This document shows positions 48,234 through 57,098 of a stretch of DNA of 64,000 nucleotides, piece by piece. The position numbers were made by a program, and so were the translations under genes. How positions within the stretch are numbered: position 1 is the stretch's first letter; every line of letters begins with the position of its first letter. This DNA is from Streptomyces sp. BK340 (GTDB lineage: Bacteria; Actinomycetota; Actinomycetes; Streptomycetales; Streptomycetaceae): the NCBI RefSeq assembly GCF_007827595.1, contig NZ_VISR01000035.1, positions 1 through 64,000 on the forward strand, read 5' to 3'. The notes under the pieces are model-generated. The model did no database searches, was not told where the DNA came from, and saw nothing but the letters and a program-made list of their open reading frames with translations.

Positions 48234-48845
48234 TCAGGCCGCCGCGACGCCCGAGTCCTCGAGGCAGCGGCGGAGGTGATCGAGGCCGCGCCGGGTGTGG
48301 CTCTTGACCGTGCCGAGCGGCCAGCCGGTGATCCGGGCGATCTGTGCCTGCGTCAGGTCCTCGTAGTAGGCCAGGTGCAGCACCTGCCGCTGCGCGGAGC
48401 TGAGTTGCCGCAGCGCGCGGCCCACGACCAGCCGGTCGAGCGCGTCCTCGGGTTCGCCGGCGGCATCGCGGCCCGGCGCCGGGGGCAGTCCGGCGGCAGC
48501 GGCGTCGAGCCGGGCGCGCCGCGCCCGGGCCGCCATCGCGTCGGCCACCTTGCGCCGGGTGATCCCGACTAGCCAGGCGGCCGGTGTTCCACGCTCCGGA
48601 ACGTATCCGTGCCGTCCGCGCCAGGCGTCGGTGAACACCTGCTGGGTCACGTCCTCCGCCTCCCGTGCGTCACCGAGTGCCTGCTGGGCGAGTCCGTGGA
48701 CCAGCCCGCCCCACCGCCGGTGGAGCGCCGACCAGGTGGCGTCGTCGGCGGACAGCGCGATGCCGTGCGCGACGTCCGGTGGCGGATGGGCGAGACCGGG
48801 CCCGGTGGTGGTGACGGAGCTCGGTGCGGCCGGAATACGGTCCAT
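48234..48845 (-). CDS. ECF-family sigma factor (LitS/SigK-like)
   Basis: 203 residues. Sigma region 2 spans residues 50-120 (REAEDVTQQVFTDAWRGRHGY...AWLVGITRRKVADAMA) and region 4 residues 145-195 (LSSAQRQVLHLAYYEDLTQAQIARITGWPLGTVKSHTRRGL). There is no adjacent anti-sigma gene. It diverges from a MerR-B12-type regulator, an arrangement like litS/litR, which controls light-induced genes in Streptomyces coelicolor. Photolyase and an FAD oxidoreductase follow. It probably directs transcription of those genes; the ligand control is inferred. Confidence 0.9.
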   Translation of the reverse strand: MDRIPAAPSSVTTTGPGLAHPPPDVAHGIALSADDATWSALHRRWGGLVHGLAQQALGDAREAEDVTQQVFTDAWRGRHGYVPERGTPAAWLVGITRRKVADAMAARARRARLDAAAAGLPPAPGRDAAGEPEDALDRLVVGRALRQLSSAQRQVLHLAYYEDLTQAQIARITGWPLGTVKSHTRRGLDHLRRCLEDSGVAAA

Positions 48846-48990
48846 GACCACGTCTCTCCTCGTGAACCGGGCGGGCGTCGCCGGTCGGGCGCGACACTCA
48901 CCCGGTGAGCGGTGCGGCCGCGGGCCCACCGCGCCGTACATGCCGTTGTCCTGCGCCTTCAGCGTGCGCCCCGGACAAAGCCGCTCACAA

Positions 48991-49010
48991 CTCGCATCGG
49001 TCTCGCATCG
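48991..49010. promoter_or_regulatory. 11-bp-spaced direct repeats (LitR/CarH-type operator candidate)
   Basis: Two copies of CTCGCATCG, at 48991 and 49002, exactly 11 bp apart, in the divergent gap between the ECF sigma and MerR genes. Cobalamin-dependent MerR light repressors (CarH) bind 11-bp direct repeats rather than dyads. Confidence 0.55.
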
Positions 49011-49096
49011 TTTAATCTGGAAGCAGGAGCACCTGGACGCAGCGGCACGCGCACGGACGAGCTCACGAGCCCGGCGGAGCGGCAGGGGTGACGGTC

Positions 49097-50131
49097 ATGA
49101 GCGACGCGACGGAGGCAGCCGGGCTGACCACGGGCGCGGTGGCCCGCCGGCTGGGCGTCTCCCCCACCACCCTGCGCTCCTGGGACCGTCGCTACGGCCT
49201 GGGACCCACGGAGCGGTCGCAGGGACGTCACAGGCGTTGGAGCCCGCAGGACGTGGCGACGGTCGAGGAGATGTGCCGGCTGGCGACGGCGGGCGCTCCC
49301 CCGGCCGAGGCGGCTCGGGTGGCCCGTCTCAGGTACGGCGAAGGGACTTCCTCCCGCCCCGCCCCGGCCGGTTCTTCCGGCAGCCCCCCGTCGGCACCGC
49401 CGCTCCGGGACGACGCCCGCCGCGGCGGTGCCGGCGGGGGGCTGCCGCTCGGCGACGTGCGCCAGGAGTGCCGGGGGCTGGCCCGGGCCGCGGTGCGGCT
49501 GGACACGCCCGAACTGGAGAGCCGGCTGCTGCACGCGGTCGGGGAGCACGGGCTGACCACGGCGTGGGAGGAGGTGATGGTGCCGACCCTGCGCGCGGTG
49601 GGCCGCAAGTGGGAGTCCTCGGGCGACCGTTACGTGGAGGTGGAGCACCTGCTGTCCTGGCAGATCTCGACCGCCTTGCGCCGCGCGCCGCTGGTGCTGC
49701 CGCGGGCGGCGGAGCCCGTCGGCTCCGAGCCGGTGGTGCTGGCGTGCGCACCCGGCGAGCAGCACTCGCTGCCGCTGGAGGCGCTCGACGCGGTGCTGGA
49801 CGAACTCGGTGTGCCTACGCGGATGCTGGGCGCCGCCGTACCGGTGGAGGCGCTGCTCGCCTGTGTCCGGCGTACCGGCCCGGCCGCCGTCGTGTTGTGG
49901 GCGCAGACCCGCTCGGCAGCGTCGGCGCCGCTGGCCCGGCATGTCGCGGACCTGCAGTGGGGACCTGCGGGCGCCCGCAGGGGGCCCTTCGTCCTGCCGG
50001 CGGGCCCGGGCTGGGACCGGCGGGGGGCCGGCGGATTCCCTCGGTGCGCGAGTCTGCGCGAGGCCGTCCGGACGCTGCGCGGCTTGTACGGCACGGACGG
50101 CGCCGTACGCGGCCCGGCGGAGCGGGGCTGA
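49097..50131 (+). CDS. MerR family regulator with cobalamin-binding-like C-terminus (LitR/CarH-like)
   Basis: 344 residues. N-terminal MerR helix-turn-helix (residues 10-70: TTGAVARRLGVSPTTLRSWDRRYGLGP), then a Gly/Pro/Ala linker, then a helical cap with W...VEVEHLLSWQIS and a Rossmann-like B12 domain (LACAPGEQHSLPLEALDAVLDELG). CarH/LitR proteins use adenosylcobalamin as a light sensor. Here the cap Trp and Glu-His are present, but the base-on His motif (E/DxHxxG) reads EQHSLP, so B12 binding is not certain. ATG 49097 chosen over GTG 49088. Confidence 0.88.
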   Translation: MSDATEAAGLTTGAVARRLGVSPTTLRSWDRRYGLGPTERSQGRHRRWSPQDVATVEEMCRLATAGAPPAEAARVARLRYGEGTSSRPAPAGSSGSPPSAPPLRDDARRGGAGGGLPLGDVRQECRGLARAAVRLDTPELESRLLHAVGEHGLTTAWEEVMVPTLRAVGRKWESSGDRYVEVEHLLSWQISTALRRAPLVLPRAAEPVGSEPVVLACAPGEQHSLPLEALDAVLDELGVPTRMLGAAVPVEALLACVRRTGPAAVVLWAQTRSAASAPLARHVADLQWGPAGARRGPFVLPAGPGWDRRGAGGFPRCASLREAVRTLRGLYGTDGAVRGPAERG

Positions 50132-50661
50132 ACGCCGAACGCCGGCCAGGGCTCCCCCCTCCCCCCGGCAGGTGGAGCACGGCGAAGAGACCCGGCGCGT
50201 CGGCTCGGCCTGGAAGGCGTGCCGCGACACGCAAGGGCCGGCGACGTTCGGCGCTGGCCGGTTCGTCGCTTTACGGACCGCCCGCCGCGTGGCGGATCAC
50301 CGGACGCAGCAGCGGGGCGGCCCGGCGTGCGGGGGCGAACCCTGGCCTTCCCGGGGGCCACGACAGCCGACTCCACGACCGCCGTGCGCGGCCGGCCCCC
50401 GGCGTCCCGTCCGGGCGGTGTCGCCACGCGGTGGGCGGCGGCACGCGCCGGGGGGACGGCCGGTGAGAACGGGCGGGACACTCCCCGGCCGCTTCGGCGA
50501 GTACCGGGACGGACAGGCCACGTGAGACGTCGTGCCCCGGGTACCCGGCTACGGCGAACGGCAGCACGCTGTCGCGCCCCGCATCCATCCGGCCGGGTGC
50601 GGGCGAAGAGTGACCGGGCGCGGGCCGCCGCGCCCGGCCGGCGACGACCCGAGGGAGCGAG
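50132..50661. other. Intergenic, very high GC
   Basis: 530 bp between the MerR-B12 gene and the FAD oxidoreductase. Open frames exist but are biased Arg/Pro/Ala translations of GC-rich DNA; no gene or regulatory element was recognised. Confidence 0.45.
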
Positions 50662-51915
50662 ATGAGCGACCGAAACCCGTACCGTGCGCGGTGGGACGTC
50701 GTCGTCGTGGGCGCGGGACCCGCCGGACTGGCCTGTGCCCAGGACCTCCTCACAGCGGGGCTGCGGGTACGGCTGCTGGAGGCCGGGGACCGGCCCGGCG
50801 GCCGGATGCGTACCGACCTCGTGTCGGGGTGCACCGTGGACCGTGGCTTCCAGGTCTTCAACACCGCCTATCCCCAGGTGCGGCGCCGGGTGCCGCTGCG
50901 GCGGCTGCGGTTGCGCCCCTTCACGCCCGGCTTCCTGGTGCGTGACGGCGACCGGCTGCGCAGGTTCGCCGACCCCACCCGGGCGCCCCGGCAAGCCGCG
51001 GCGGGACTGACCGACGGGCTGGCCGGGCCGCGCGACCTGGCCGCCCTGGCCGCGCTGACCGGCTGGGACGCCCTCGCCCCAGCGGCGCTGCTGCGGCGCG
51101 GGCGGGACACCACGACACGGCGGGCGCTGTCCGGGGCAGGCTTCACCGACGCATTCGTGGAACGGTTCTTCCGGCCGTTCCTGTCCGGGGTGTTCCTGGA
51201 GGAGGACCTGGAGACCTCGAGCCGCTTCTTCCATCTCGTGTGGCGGAGCATGGCCCGCGGCACCCTCAGCCTGCCGGCCGACGGCATCGGAGCCGTGCCC
51301 GGACTGCTCGCGGCCCGGCTCCGGCCCGGCGCCCTGGCCCTGGAATCGCCGGTGACGGCCCTGACGGACGAAGGCGTCCTCATGGACGGGGACCGGCCCG
51401 TGGCGGCGCGGGCGGTGGTCGTGGCAGCGGGGCCGGGTGCGGCGGCCCGCCTGCTGCCGCGCCTGCCCGTCCCGCCGTACCGCACGGTCACCACCTACTA
51501 CCACCTCACCGCCCACTCGCCCCTGCGCGAGCCGACGCTGGTGACGGACGCGCGGGGGCGCTTCGCCGGCAGCTGCGTCATGAGCGAGCTGCACCCCGCG
51601 CACGCCCCACGCGGGTACGCACTCGTGGCCACGTCGGTGCTCGGCGGTGACATCGGGGGCAGGGAGACGGCTGTCCGGGCGGCCCTCGCCGAGTGCTACG
51701 AGACCGACACCTCCGGCTGGGACCTGGTCGCGACCCGCACGGTGGAGGAGGCACTGCCCGTGATGCCGCCGGGGCTGCCGCTCAGCCGCCGCAGCCGGGT
51801 CGGACCGGGCCGGTACGTGTGCGGCGATCACCGCGCAACCGGCTCGGTGCAGGGTGCACTGGCATCGGGAGCCCGGGCGGCCCGGGAGGTGGCGGCGGAC
51901 CTTACGGGCGGGTGA
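50662..51915 (+). CDS. FAD-dependent amine oxidase / phytoene-desaturase-like oxidoreductase
   Basis: 417 residues. N-terminal FAD motif VVVVGAGPAGLACAQDLLTA, then RPGGRMRTD typical of CrtI/MAO superfamily proteins, and a C-terminal FAD contact near VCGDHRATGSVQGALASGARAA. Its exact substrate is unclear; related proteins oxidise carotenoid precursors or amines. It lies in a light-response-type cluster, but no crtE or crtB is nearby. It converges on the photolyase gene. Confidence 0.9.
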   Translation: MSDRNPYRARWDVVVVGAGPAGLACAQDLLTAGLRVRLLEAGDRPGGRMRTDLVSGCTVDRGFQVFNTAYPQVRRRVPLRRLRLRPFTPGFLVRDGDRLRRFADPTRAPRQAAAGLTDGLAGPRDLAALAALTGWDALAPAALLRRGRDTTTRRALSGAGFTDAFVERFFRPFLSGVFLEEDLETSSRFFHLVWRSMARGTLSLPADGIGAVPGLLAARLRPGALALESPVTALTDEGVLMDGDRPVAARAVVVAAGPGAAARLLPRLPVPPYRTVTTYYHLTAHSPLREPTLVTDARGRFAGSCVMSELHPAHAPRGYALVATSVLGGDIGGRETAVRAALAECYETDTSGWDLVATRTVEEALPVMPPGLPLSRRSRVGPGRYVCGDHRATGSVQGALASGARAAREVAADLTGG

Positions 51916-51979
51916 CACGGTACCGCCGGGCGGCCGTGCGCTGGGCGCGGCCGCGCGACTCACGGCTGATTGCCGCCGG

Positions 51980-53356
51980 TCACTGCTGCTTGCCGCGGGC
52001 CCGGCGGAAGCGGTCGAGTCCGTCGGAGAGTTCGACGATCGGGTCGGGATAGTCGAGGGCGGCGCGGTCCAGGCCCGGCAGCTTCCACGGCTCGTGCACG
52101 GACGCGGCTTCGACGTCGGCGAGTTCGGGGACCCAACGGCGCACGTAGGTGCCCTCCGGGTCGTACTTCTTGGCCTGCGTGACCGGGTTGAGGACCCGGT
52201 TGGGGCGGGTGTCGGTGCCGGTGCCGGCCATCCACTGCCAGTTGAGCTGGTTGTTGGCCACGTCGCCGTCGACCAGCCAGTGCAGGAAGTGGTCTGCGCC
52301 GATCCGCCAGTCGACGTAGAGGGTCTTGGTGAGGAAGCTGGCGGTGAGGAGCCGGGCGCGGTTGTGCATCCAGCCCTCCTGGCGCAGCTGTCGCATGGCC
52401 GCGTCGATGACCGGGTAGCCGGTGCGGCCCGCGCGCCAGGCCTCGATGTCGGCACCGGCGGTGCGCTCCGTGCGCCATCGGTCGCGCTTGGTGCGGTAGT
52501 CGGCACGGGCCGTCCAGGGACGCGCGGCGAGCACCTGCCGGTGGAAGTCACGCCAGGCGAGCTGCCGGACGAACGCCTCGGTACCGGCGCCGCCACCCCG
52601 GCGGGCGCGGTGCACGAGTTCCGACGGGGACAGGGTGCCGAAGTGCAGGTGGGCGGAGAGGCGCGAGGTGGCGTCGGCGGCCAGGTCGTCGCGGGCGGTG
52701 TCATAGGCGTCCAGTCCGTGCCGCCAGTAGGCGGTCGCCTGCTTGCGGGCCTCGCTCTCCCCGCCGGGCGGCAGATCCGGGGACGTCCCGGTGGTCCCGT
52801 CGTGCGCGGGGACCTGCTCGCCGCGCACCGCGTCCGGCACGGGCACCCGGCGCGGGGCGCCGACGACCGGCCGCAGCGGCACCTGCGTCCACTGCCGGTA
52901 GTACGGGGTGAAGACGGCGAAGTGGTCGGAGGACGCGGGGGTCACCACGCCGGGCGGTACGGCGACGGTGACCGCGTCGTGCACGAACAGCCGGCAGCCC
53001 GTCCGCTCCAGAGCGGAGCGCAGCCGTTGTTCCCGGCACACGGCGAACCAGCTGTGCTCGGCCGACATGTGCACCTCGTCGGCGTCCGCCTCCGTCACCA
53101 CCCGGCACACCTCCTCCACCGGGTCGCCGGAGCGCACCACGAGCCGGCCGCCCCGCTCGCGCAGCGAGGCGTCCAGGTCCGCCAGGCAGCCGTCGAGGAA
53201 GGCGCGGCGGTTGGGCGCGGCGAACCCGGCTGCCTCGACGGCCCGGTCCCGCACGAACAGCGGGACGACGGCGTCGGCCGCCTCCAGGGCCGCACGCAGC
53301 GGTGGATGGTCGTGCAGGCGCAGGTCGGCGGTGAACAGGACGACCGAGACGTGCAT
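51980..53356 (-). CDS. phrB: Deoxyribodipyrimidine photolyase
   Basis: A 458-residue light-driven DNA repair enzyme that splits cyclobutane pyrimidine dimers. The N-terminal Rossmann antenna-binding domain begins MHVSVVLFTADLRLHDHPPL. The C-terminal helical FAD domain contains LSAHLHFGTLSP, FVRQLAWRDFHRQV, GYPVIDAAMRQLRQEGWMHN and the cap DANDW-like WQWMAGTGTDTRPN region. ATG 53356 lies 5 nt after the end of the NmrA/DUF2867 gene, so the two are cotranscribed. Confidence 0.95.
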   Translation of the reverse strand: MHVSVVLFTADLRLHDHPPLRAALEAADAVVPLFVRDRAVEAAGFAAPNRRAFLDGCLADLDASLRERGGRLVVRSGDPVEEVCRVVTEADADEVHMSAEHSWFAVCREQRLRSALERTGCRLFVHDAVTVAVPPGVVTPASSDHFAVFTPYYRQWTQVPLRPVVGAPRRVPVPDAVRGEQVPAHDGTTGTSPDLPPGGESEARKQATAYWRHGLDAYDTARDDLAADATSRLSAHLHFGTLSPSELVHRARRGGGAGTEAFVRQLAWRDFHRQVLAARPWTARADYRTKRDRWRTERTAGADIEAWRAGRTGYPVIDAAMRQLRQEGWMHNRARLLTASFLTKTLYVDWRIGADHFLHWLVDGDVANNQLNWQWMAGTGTDTRPNRVLNPVTQAKKYDPEGTYVRRWVPELADVEAASVHEPWKLPGLDRAALDYPDPIVELSDGLDRFRRARGKQQ

Positions 53357-53361
53357 GTGCG

Positions 53362-54984
53362 TCAGCTTCTTCCGGGTGGTTGTGGGGAACCGGTACGGAG
53401 GTCTTCGGCCGTGGCAGGCTCGGTGGACGCAGTCGTCCCGTGCCCGTCCCCCCGGGGTGCCAGGCGTTCGGCGGCACGGACGATGTTGCGGGCCATGCCG
53501 CCGAAGACGACGGCGTGGAACGGCGAGACGCTCCACCAGTACAGGTGGCCGAGCAGCCCTCGCGGGTGGAACAAGGCCCGCTGCCCGTACTGCAGGGGCC
53601 CGTGGCCGTCGCCGTCCACAGCCATCTCCAGCCAGGCCAGGCCGGGCAGCCGCATCTCGGCGCGCAGCCGCAGCAGGCGACCGCGTTCGATCTCCTCGAC
53701 CCGCCAGAAGTCCAGCGAGTCGCCGACCCGCAGGCGCCGGGCGTCACGGCGTCCCCGGCGCAGGCCCACGCCGCCGACCAGGCGGTCCAGACGGCCTCGT
53801 AGCGCCCAGGCGAGCGGGAAGGAGTACCAGCCGTTCTCCCCGCCGATGCCCTCGATGACCTCCCACAGCACCTCGGGCGGAACGTCGGCGTCGCGTCGGC
53901 GCACGTCGGTGTAGAGACTGCCGCCCGCCCAGTCGGGGTCGGTGGGCAGCGGGTCGCTGGGGGCGCCGGGCACGGAGGCCGACGACCAGCGGGTGGTGAC
54001 CTTGGCGTCGCGGATGCGCTGCAGGGCGAGGGCGACGGCGCGGTCGAAGCCGACGGGGTGGCCGGGCGGGCTGGGCACGTACCGTCGGATGTCGTGCTCG
54101 CGGCACACCACCTCGTGCCGCAGGGACTCCGTCAGGGGACGTGCGAGCGAGGCCGGGACCGGTGTCACCAGCCCGACCCAGTGGCTGGACAGGCCGGGGG
54201 TGAGGACCGGGACGGGCAGGATCAGCCGCCGGTTCAGTCCGGCCACGGCGGCGTAGCGGCGCATCATGTCGAGGTACGTCAGCACGTCCGGGCCGCCGAT
54301 GTCGAAGGTGCGGTTCACCTCGCGGGGCAGGCGGGCGCAGCCGACGAGGAAGCGCAGGACGTCACGCACGGCGATCGGCTGGATCCTGGTGTGCACCCAG
54401 CGCGGGGTGACCATCACGGGCAGCCGCTCGGTGAGGTAGCGCAGCATCTCGAAGCTGGCGGAGCCGGAGCCGATGATGACGGCGGCGCGGAGCACGGCCG
54501 TGGGCACGCCCGAGGCGAGCAGGACGCGGCCGACCTCGGCGCGCGAGCGCAGGTGCGGTGACAGTTCACGCTCGGGTACCGCACCGGGGGTCAGCCCGCC
54601 CAGGTAGACGATACGGCCGACGCCGGCCCGTCGGGCCTGCTCGCCGACGACGTGGGCCGCATCGCGGTCGGTGTCCTCGAATCCGCGCCCGGTGCCGAGG
54701 GCGTGCACGAGGTAGTAGGCCACGTCCACGCCCTCCATCGCCCGCGCCACCGACCCGGCGTCGGTCACGTCGCCCTGCACGACCTCCACCCGGCCGGCCC
54801 AGGGGTGGTCACGCAGCTTGCGCGGGGTGCGGACCAGGCAGCGCACCCGGTGGCCCGCGTCGAGCAGCTCCGGCACCAGTCGCCCGCCGATGTACCCGGT
54901 CGCACCGGTCACCAGGCATGTCAGGCCGCCGTCCGCCGGCTGCCCGGTCCCAGTGGTGTCGTGGTCGCCCATGGCCGCTTCCAC
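53362..54984 (-). CDS. NmrA-like SDR / DUF2867 fusion protein
   Basis: 540 residues. Residues 20-330 are an atypical SDR/NmrA Rossmann domain (CLVTGATGYIGGRLVPELLDAG) and residues 350-510 a DUF2867 domain (EVLWEVIEGIGGENGWYSFPL...LRLRAEMRLPGLAWLEM...PRGLLGHLYWWSVSPFH). This two-domain form is common in actinobacteria next to photolyase genes. GTG 54984 has AAGAGG 6 nt upstream; ATG 54972 is the alternative. It forms an operon with photolyase. Biochemical function unknown. Confidence 0.92.
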   Translation of the reverse strand: MEAAMGDHDTTGTGQPADGGLTCLVTGATGYIGGRLVPELLDAGHRVRCLVRTPRKLRDHPWAGRVEVVQGDVTDAGSVARAMEGVDVAYYLVHALGTGRGFEDTDRDAAHVVGEQARRAGVGRIVYLGGLTPGAVPERELSPHLRSRAEVGRVLLASGVPTAVLRAAVIIGSGSASFEMLRYLTERLPVMVTPRWVHTRIQPIAVRDVLRFLVGCARLPREVNRTFDIGGPDVLTYLDMMRRYAAVAGLNRRLILPVPVLTPGLSSHWVGLVTPVPASLARPLTESLRHEVVCREHDIRRYVPSPPGHPVGFDRAVALALQRIRDAKVTTRWSSASVPGAPSDPLPTDPDWAGGSLYTDVRRRDADVPPEVLWEVIEGIGGENGWYSFPLAWALRGRLDRLVGGVGLRRGRRDARRLRVGDSLDFWRVEEIERGRLLRLRAEMRLPGLAWLEMAVDGDGHGPLQYGQRALFHPRGLLGHLYWWSVSPFHAVVFGGMARNIVRAAERLAPRGDGHGTTASTEPATAEDLRTGSPQPPGRS

Positions 54985-55266
54985 CGCCCACCTCTTCGTC
55001 GCCCGCCGCTGTCGCGGCCCTCACCTGTCTCTTCCGTGTGAGCCGGGCTGCCGGATGCGGCGCTCTGCCGGCTCATCCCCTGGTGGCGGCGGCGCTCATC
55101 ACCCCGTGAGATACGGGCCACGCGTCCGCATCCGCTCCGCGGTGCCGTGCGGAAGTGGGAGTGGGGGCAGCTTCGGGCTTGCGGTGGAGCGCGCTGTCGC
55201 TTTCGCGCCCGCAGGTCCGCCCCCGGTATGCGACAGAGTCCGCGTCGCACTCACCTGGGAGGCGCC

Positions 55267-55812
55267 ATGCACTCGACCGGCCGAACAGAGCGCCTGCACA
55301 CCGACTTGACCATCCATCTGGTCCTCAGCGCCACCGAGGCCGTCCCGATCGAGGTTCGTTTCAGCTACGACTCGGCCGATCCGCTCGCCGTCCGGCTGGA
55401 CTTCCGCGGCGGCCCCGGGACCGTCGCACCCTGGCTGTTCTCACGGGACCTGCTGTACACGGGTCTGCGCGCCCCCTCCGGCGAGGGCGACGTCCGCGTC
55501 TGGCCACCCTGCCGCTGCCATGGATCCACCACGGTGCGGATCGTCCTGCGCGGCAGGGGCGGGGCCGCCGCACTGTACGTGCCGGCCGCCGCGTTCCGGG
55601 GCTGGCTGACCAAGACCTTCGAGGCGGTACCCGCCGGTGCGGAGGGCTCCCACCTGCACTGGGACGACGTCGTGGCGGAACTGCTGCGCCGTGACCGACC
55701 GGTGGCAAGGGACCGGGCAGTGTCCGTCCCGTGCGGCGCTGCCCCACACGAGCAGCGAACACAGGGGGCCGACCGGACGCTACGCACGGTGAAGCCGCAC
55801 GATCGCAGGTGA
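55267..55812 (+). CDS. SsgA-like sporulation/cell-division protein (SALP)
   Basis: 181 residues. SALPs steer septum placement and peptidoglycan remodelling in sporulating actinomycetes. The characteristic core HLVLSATEAVPIEVRFSYDSADPLAVRLDF and FSRDLLYTGL is present. SALPs are usually 130-145 residues; here a C-terminal extension of about 40 Arg/Gln-rich residues is extra. ATG 55267 follows GGGAGG. It stands apart from other cell-division genes. Confidence 0.92.
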   Translation: MHSTGRTERLHTDLTIHLVLSATEAVPIEVRFSYDSADPLAVRLDFRGGPGTVAPWLFSRDLLYTGLRAPSGEGDVRVWPPCRCHGSTTVRIVLRGRGGAAALYVPAAAFRGWLTKTFEAVPAGAEGSHLHWDDVVAELLRRDRPVARDRAVSVPCGAAPHEQRTQGADRTLRTVKPHDRR

Positions 55813-56059
55813 CCTTCGCTGCCGCAAGGTCGATACTGCCAATAGACGGGGCGGGCGACCACATGTGGCCGTCGGCACCTGACAGCCCGTGACCGACGTC
55901 AGTATCGAGCCGGCGACAGACCCGCCACGCCCTGCCCCGGACCGCCAGGAACCGCAACGAAGGCAACGAACCGCCCGGATCAAGAACTGCCCTCAGCGCC
56001 GGTGATCTGCGACGAAAGCAGGTCCTGAGCCCCAGTGCCAAGCTCACGAGGAGACACCC

Positions 56060-57052
56060 ATGAGGATGCTGATCAACGTCCCGGAGACCGTGGTGGCAGA
56101 CGGGCTGCGGGGTATGGCGGCCGCGCATCCCGATCTGACAGTGGACGTGGAGAACCGGGTGATCGTCCGCCGGGACGCTCCCGTGGCCGGGCAGGTCGCG
56201 CTGGTCTCGGGCGGCGGGTCGGGGCACGAGCCGCTGCACGGCGGTTTCGTCGGTCCGGGCATGCTCTCGGCGGCCTGTCCCGGGGAGGTCTTCACCTCAC
56301 CGGTGCCGGACCAGATGGCGCGCGCCGCGGCCGCCGTCGACAGCGGGGCCGGCGTGCTGTTCATCGTGAAGAACTACACCGGTGACGTGCTCAACTTCGA
56401 CATGGCGGCCGAACTCGCCGAGGACGAGGGCATCCAGGTCGGGAAGGTGCTGGTCAACGATGACGTGGCGGTCACCGACAGCCTGTACACGGCCGGCCGG
56501 CGCGGCACCGGCGCGACCCTGTTCGTGGAGAAGATCGCGGGTGCCGCGGCGGCCGAGGGGCAGCCGCTGGAGCGGGTCGAGGCCGTCGGGCGCCAGGTGA
56601 ACGAGAACGCCCGCAGCTTCGGTGTCGCGCTGAGCGCCGTCACCACCCCGGCCAAGGGCTCTCCGACCTTCGACCTGCCCTCCGGCGAGCTGGAGTTGGG
56701 CATCGGCATCCATGGCGAGCCGGGCCGGGAGCGGCGGGCGATGATGACCTCCGGGGAGATCGCCGACTTCGCGGTGCACGCCGTCCTGGAGGACATGCCT
56801 CCGCGCAACCCCGTGCTGGTCCTGGTCAACGGTATGGGCGCCACCCCGCTGCTGGAGCTGTACGGCTTCAACGCCGAGGTGCAGCGGGTGCTCGACGAGC
56901 GGGGCGTGACCGTGGCCCGCACCCTTGTCGGCAACTACGTCACCTCCCTCGACATGGCGGGCGCCTCGGTCACGCTGTGCCAGGTCGACGAGGAACTGCT
57001 GCGGTTGTGGGACGCGCCGGTGAAGACCCCGGCGCTGCGCTGGGGGATGTGA
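56060..57052 (+). CDS. dhaK: Dihydroxyacetone kinase subunit DhaK
   Basis: 330 residues. Binds dihydroxyacetone covalently through a His in the region GELELGIGIHGEPGRERRAM, with the phosphate loop near SGGGSGHEPLHGGFVG. First gene of dhaKLM: 46 nt before dhaL. Together the three subunits phosphorylate dihydroxyacetone using PTS phosphate. ATG 56060 follows GAGGAG. Confidence 0.95.
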   Translation: MRMLINVPETVVADGLRGMAAAHPDLTVDVENRVIVRRDAPVAGQVALVSGGGSGHEPLHGGFVGPGMLSAACPGEVFTSPVPDQMARAAAAVDSGAGVLFIVKNYTGDVLNFDMAAELAEDEGIQVGKVLVNDDVAVTDSLYTAGRRGTGATLFVEKIAGAAAAEGQPLERVEAVGRQVNENARSFGVALSAVTTPAKGSPTFDLPSGELELGIGIHGEPGRERRAMMTSGEIADFAVHAVLEDMPPRNPVLVLVNGMGATPLLELYGFNAEVQRVLDERGVTVARTLVGNYVTSLDMAGASVTLCQVDEELLRLWDAPVKTPALRWGM

Positions 57053-57098
57053 CCCGGCGAACGAAGCGGTCAACACCCCTACGACGCAAGGAGATCCA

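Noticed and set aside
49630..52000. Carotenoid biosynthesis cluster
   Set aside because: Only a CrtI-superfamily oxidoreductase is present; no crtE, crtB or crtY is in the window.
49630..52704. Minus-strand open frame of over 1000 codons
   Set aside because: Pro/Arg/Ala/Ser-biased, overlapping the MerR-B12, FAD oxidoreductase and photolyase genes that have clear homology patterns.
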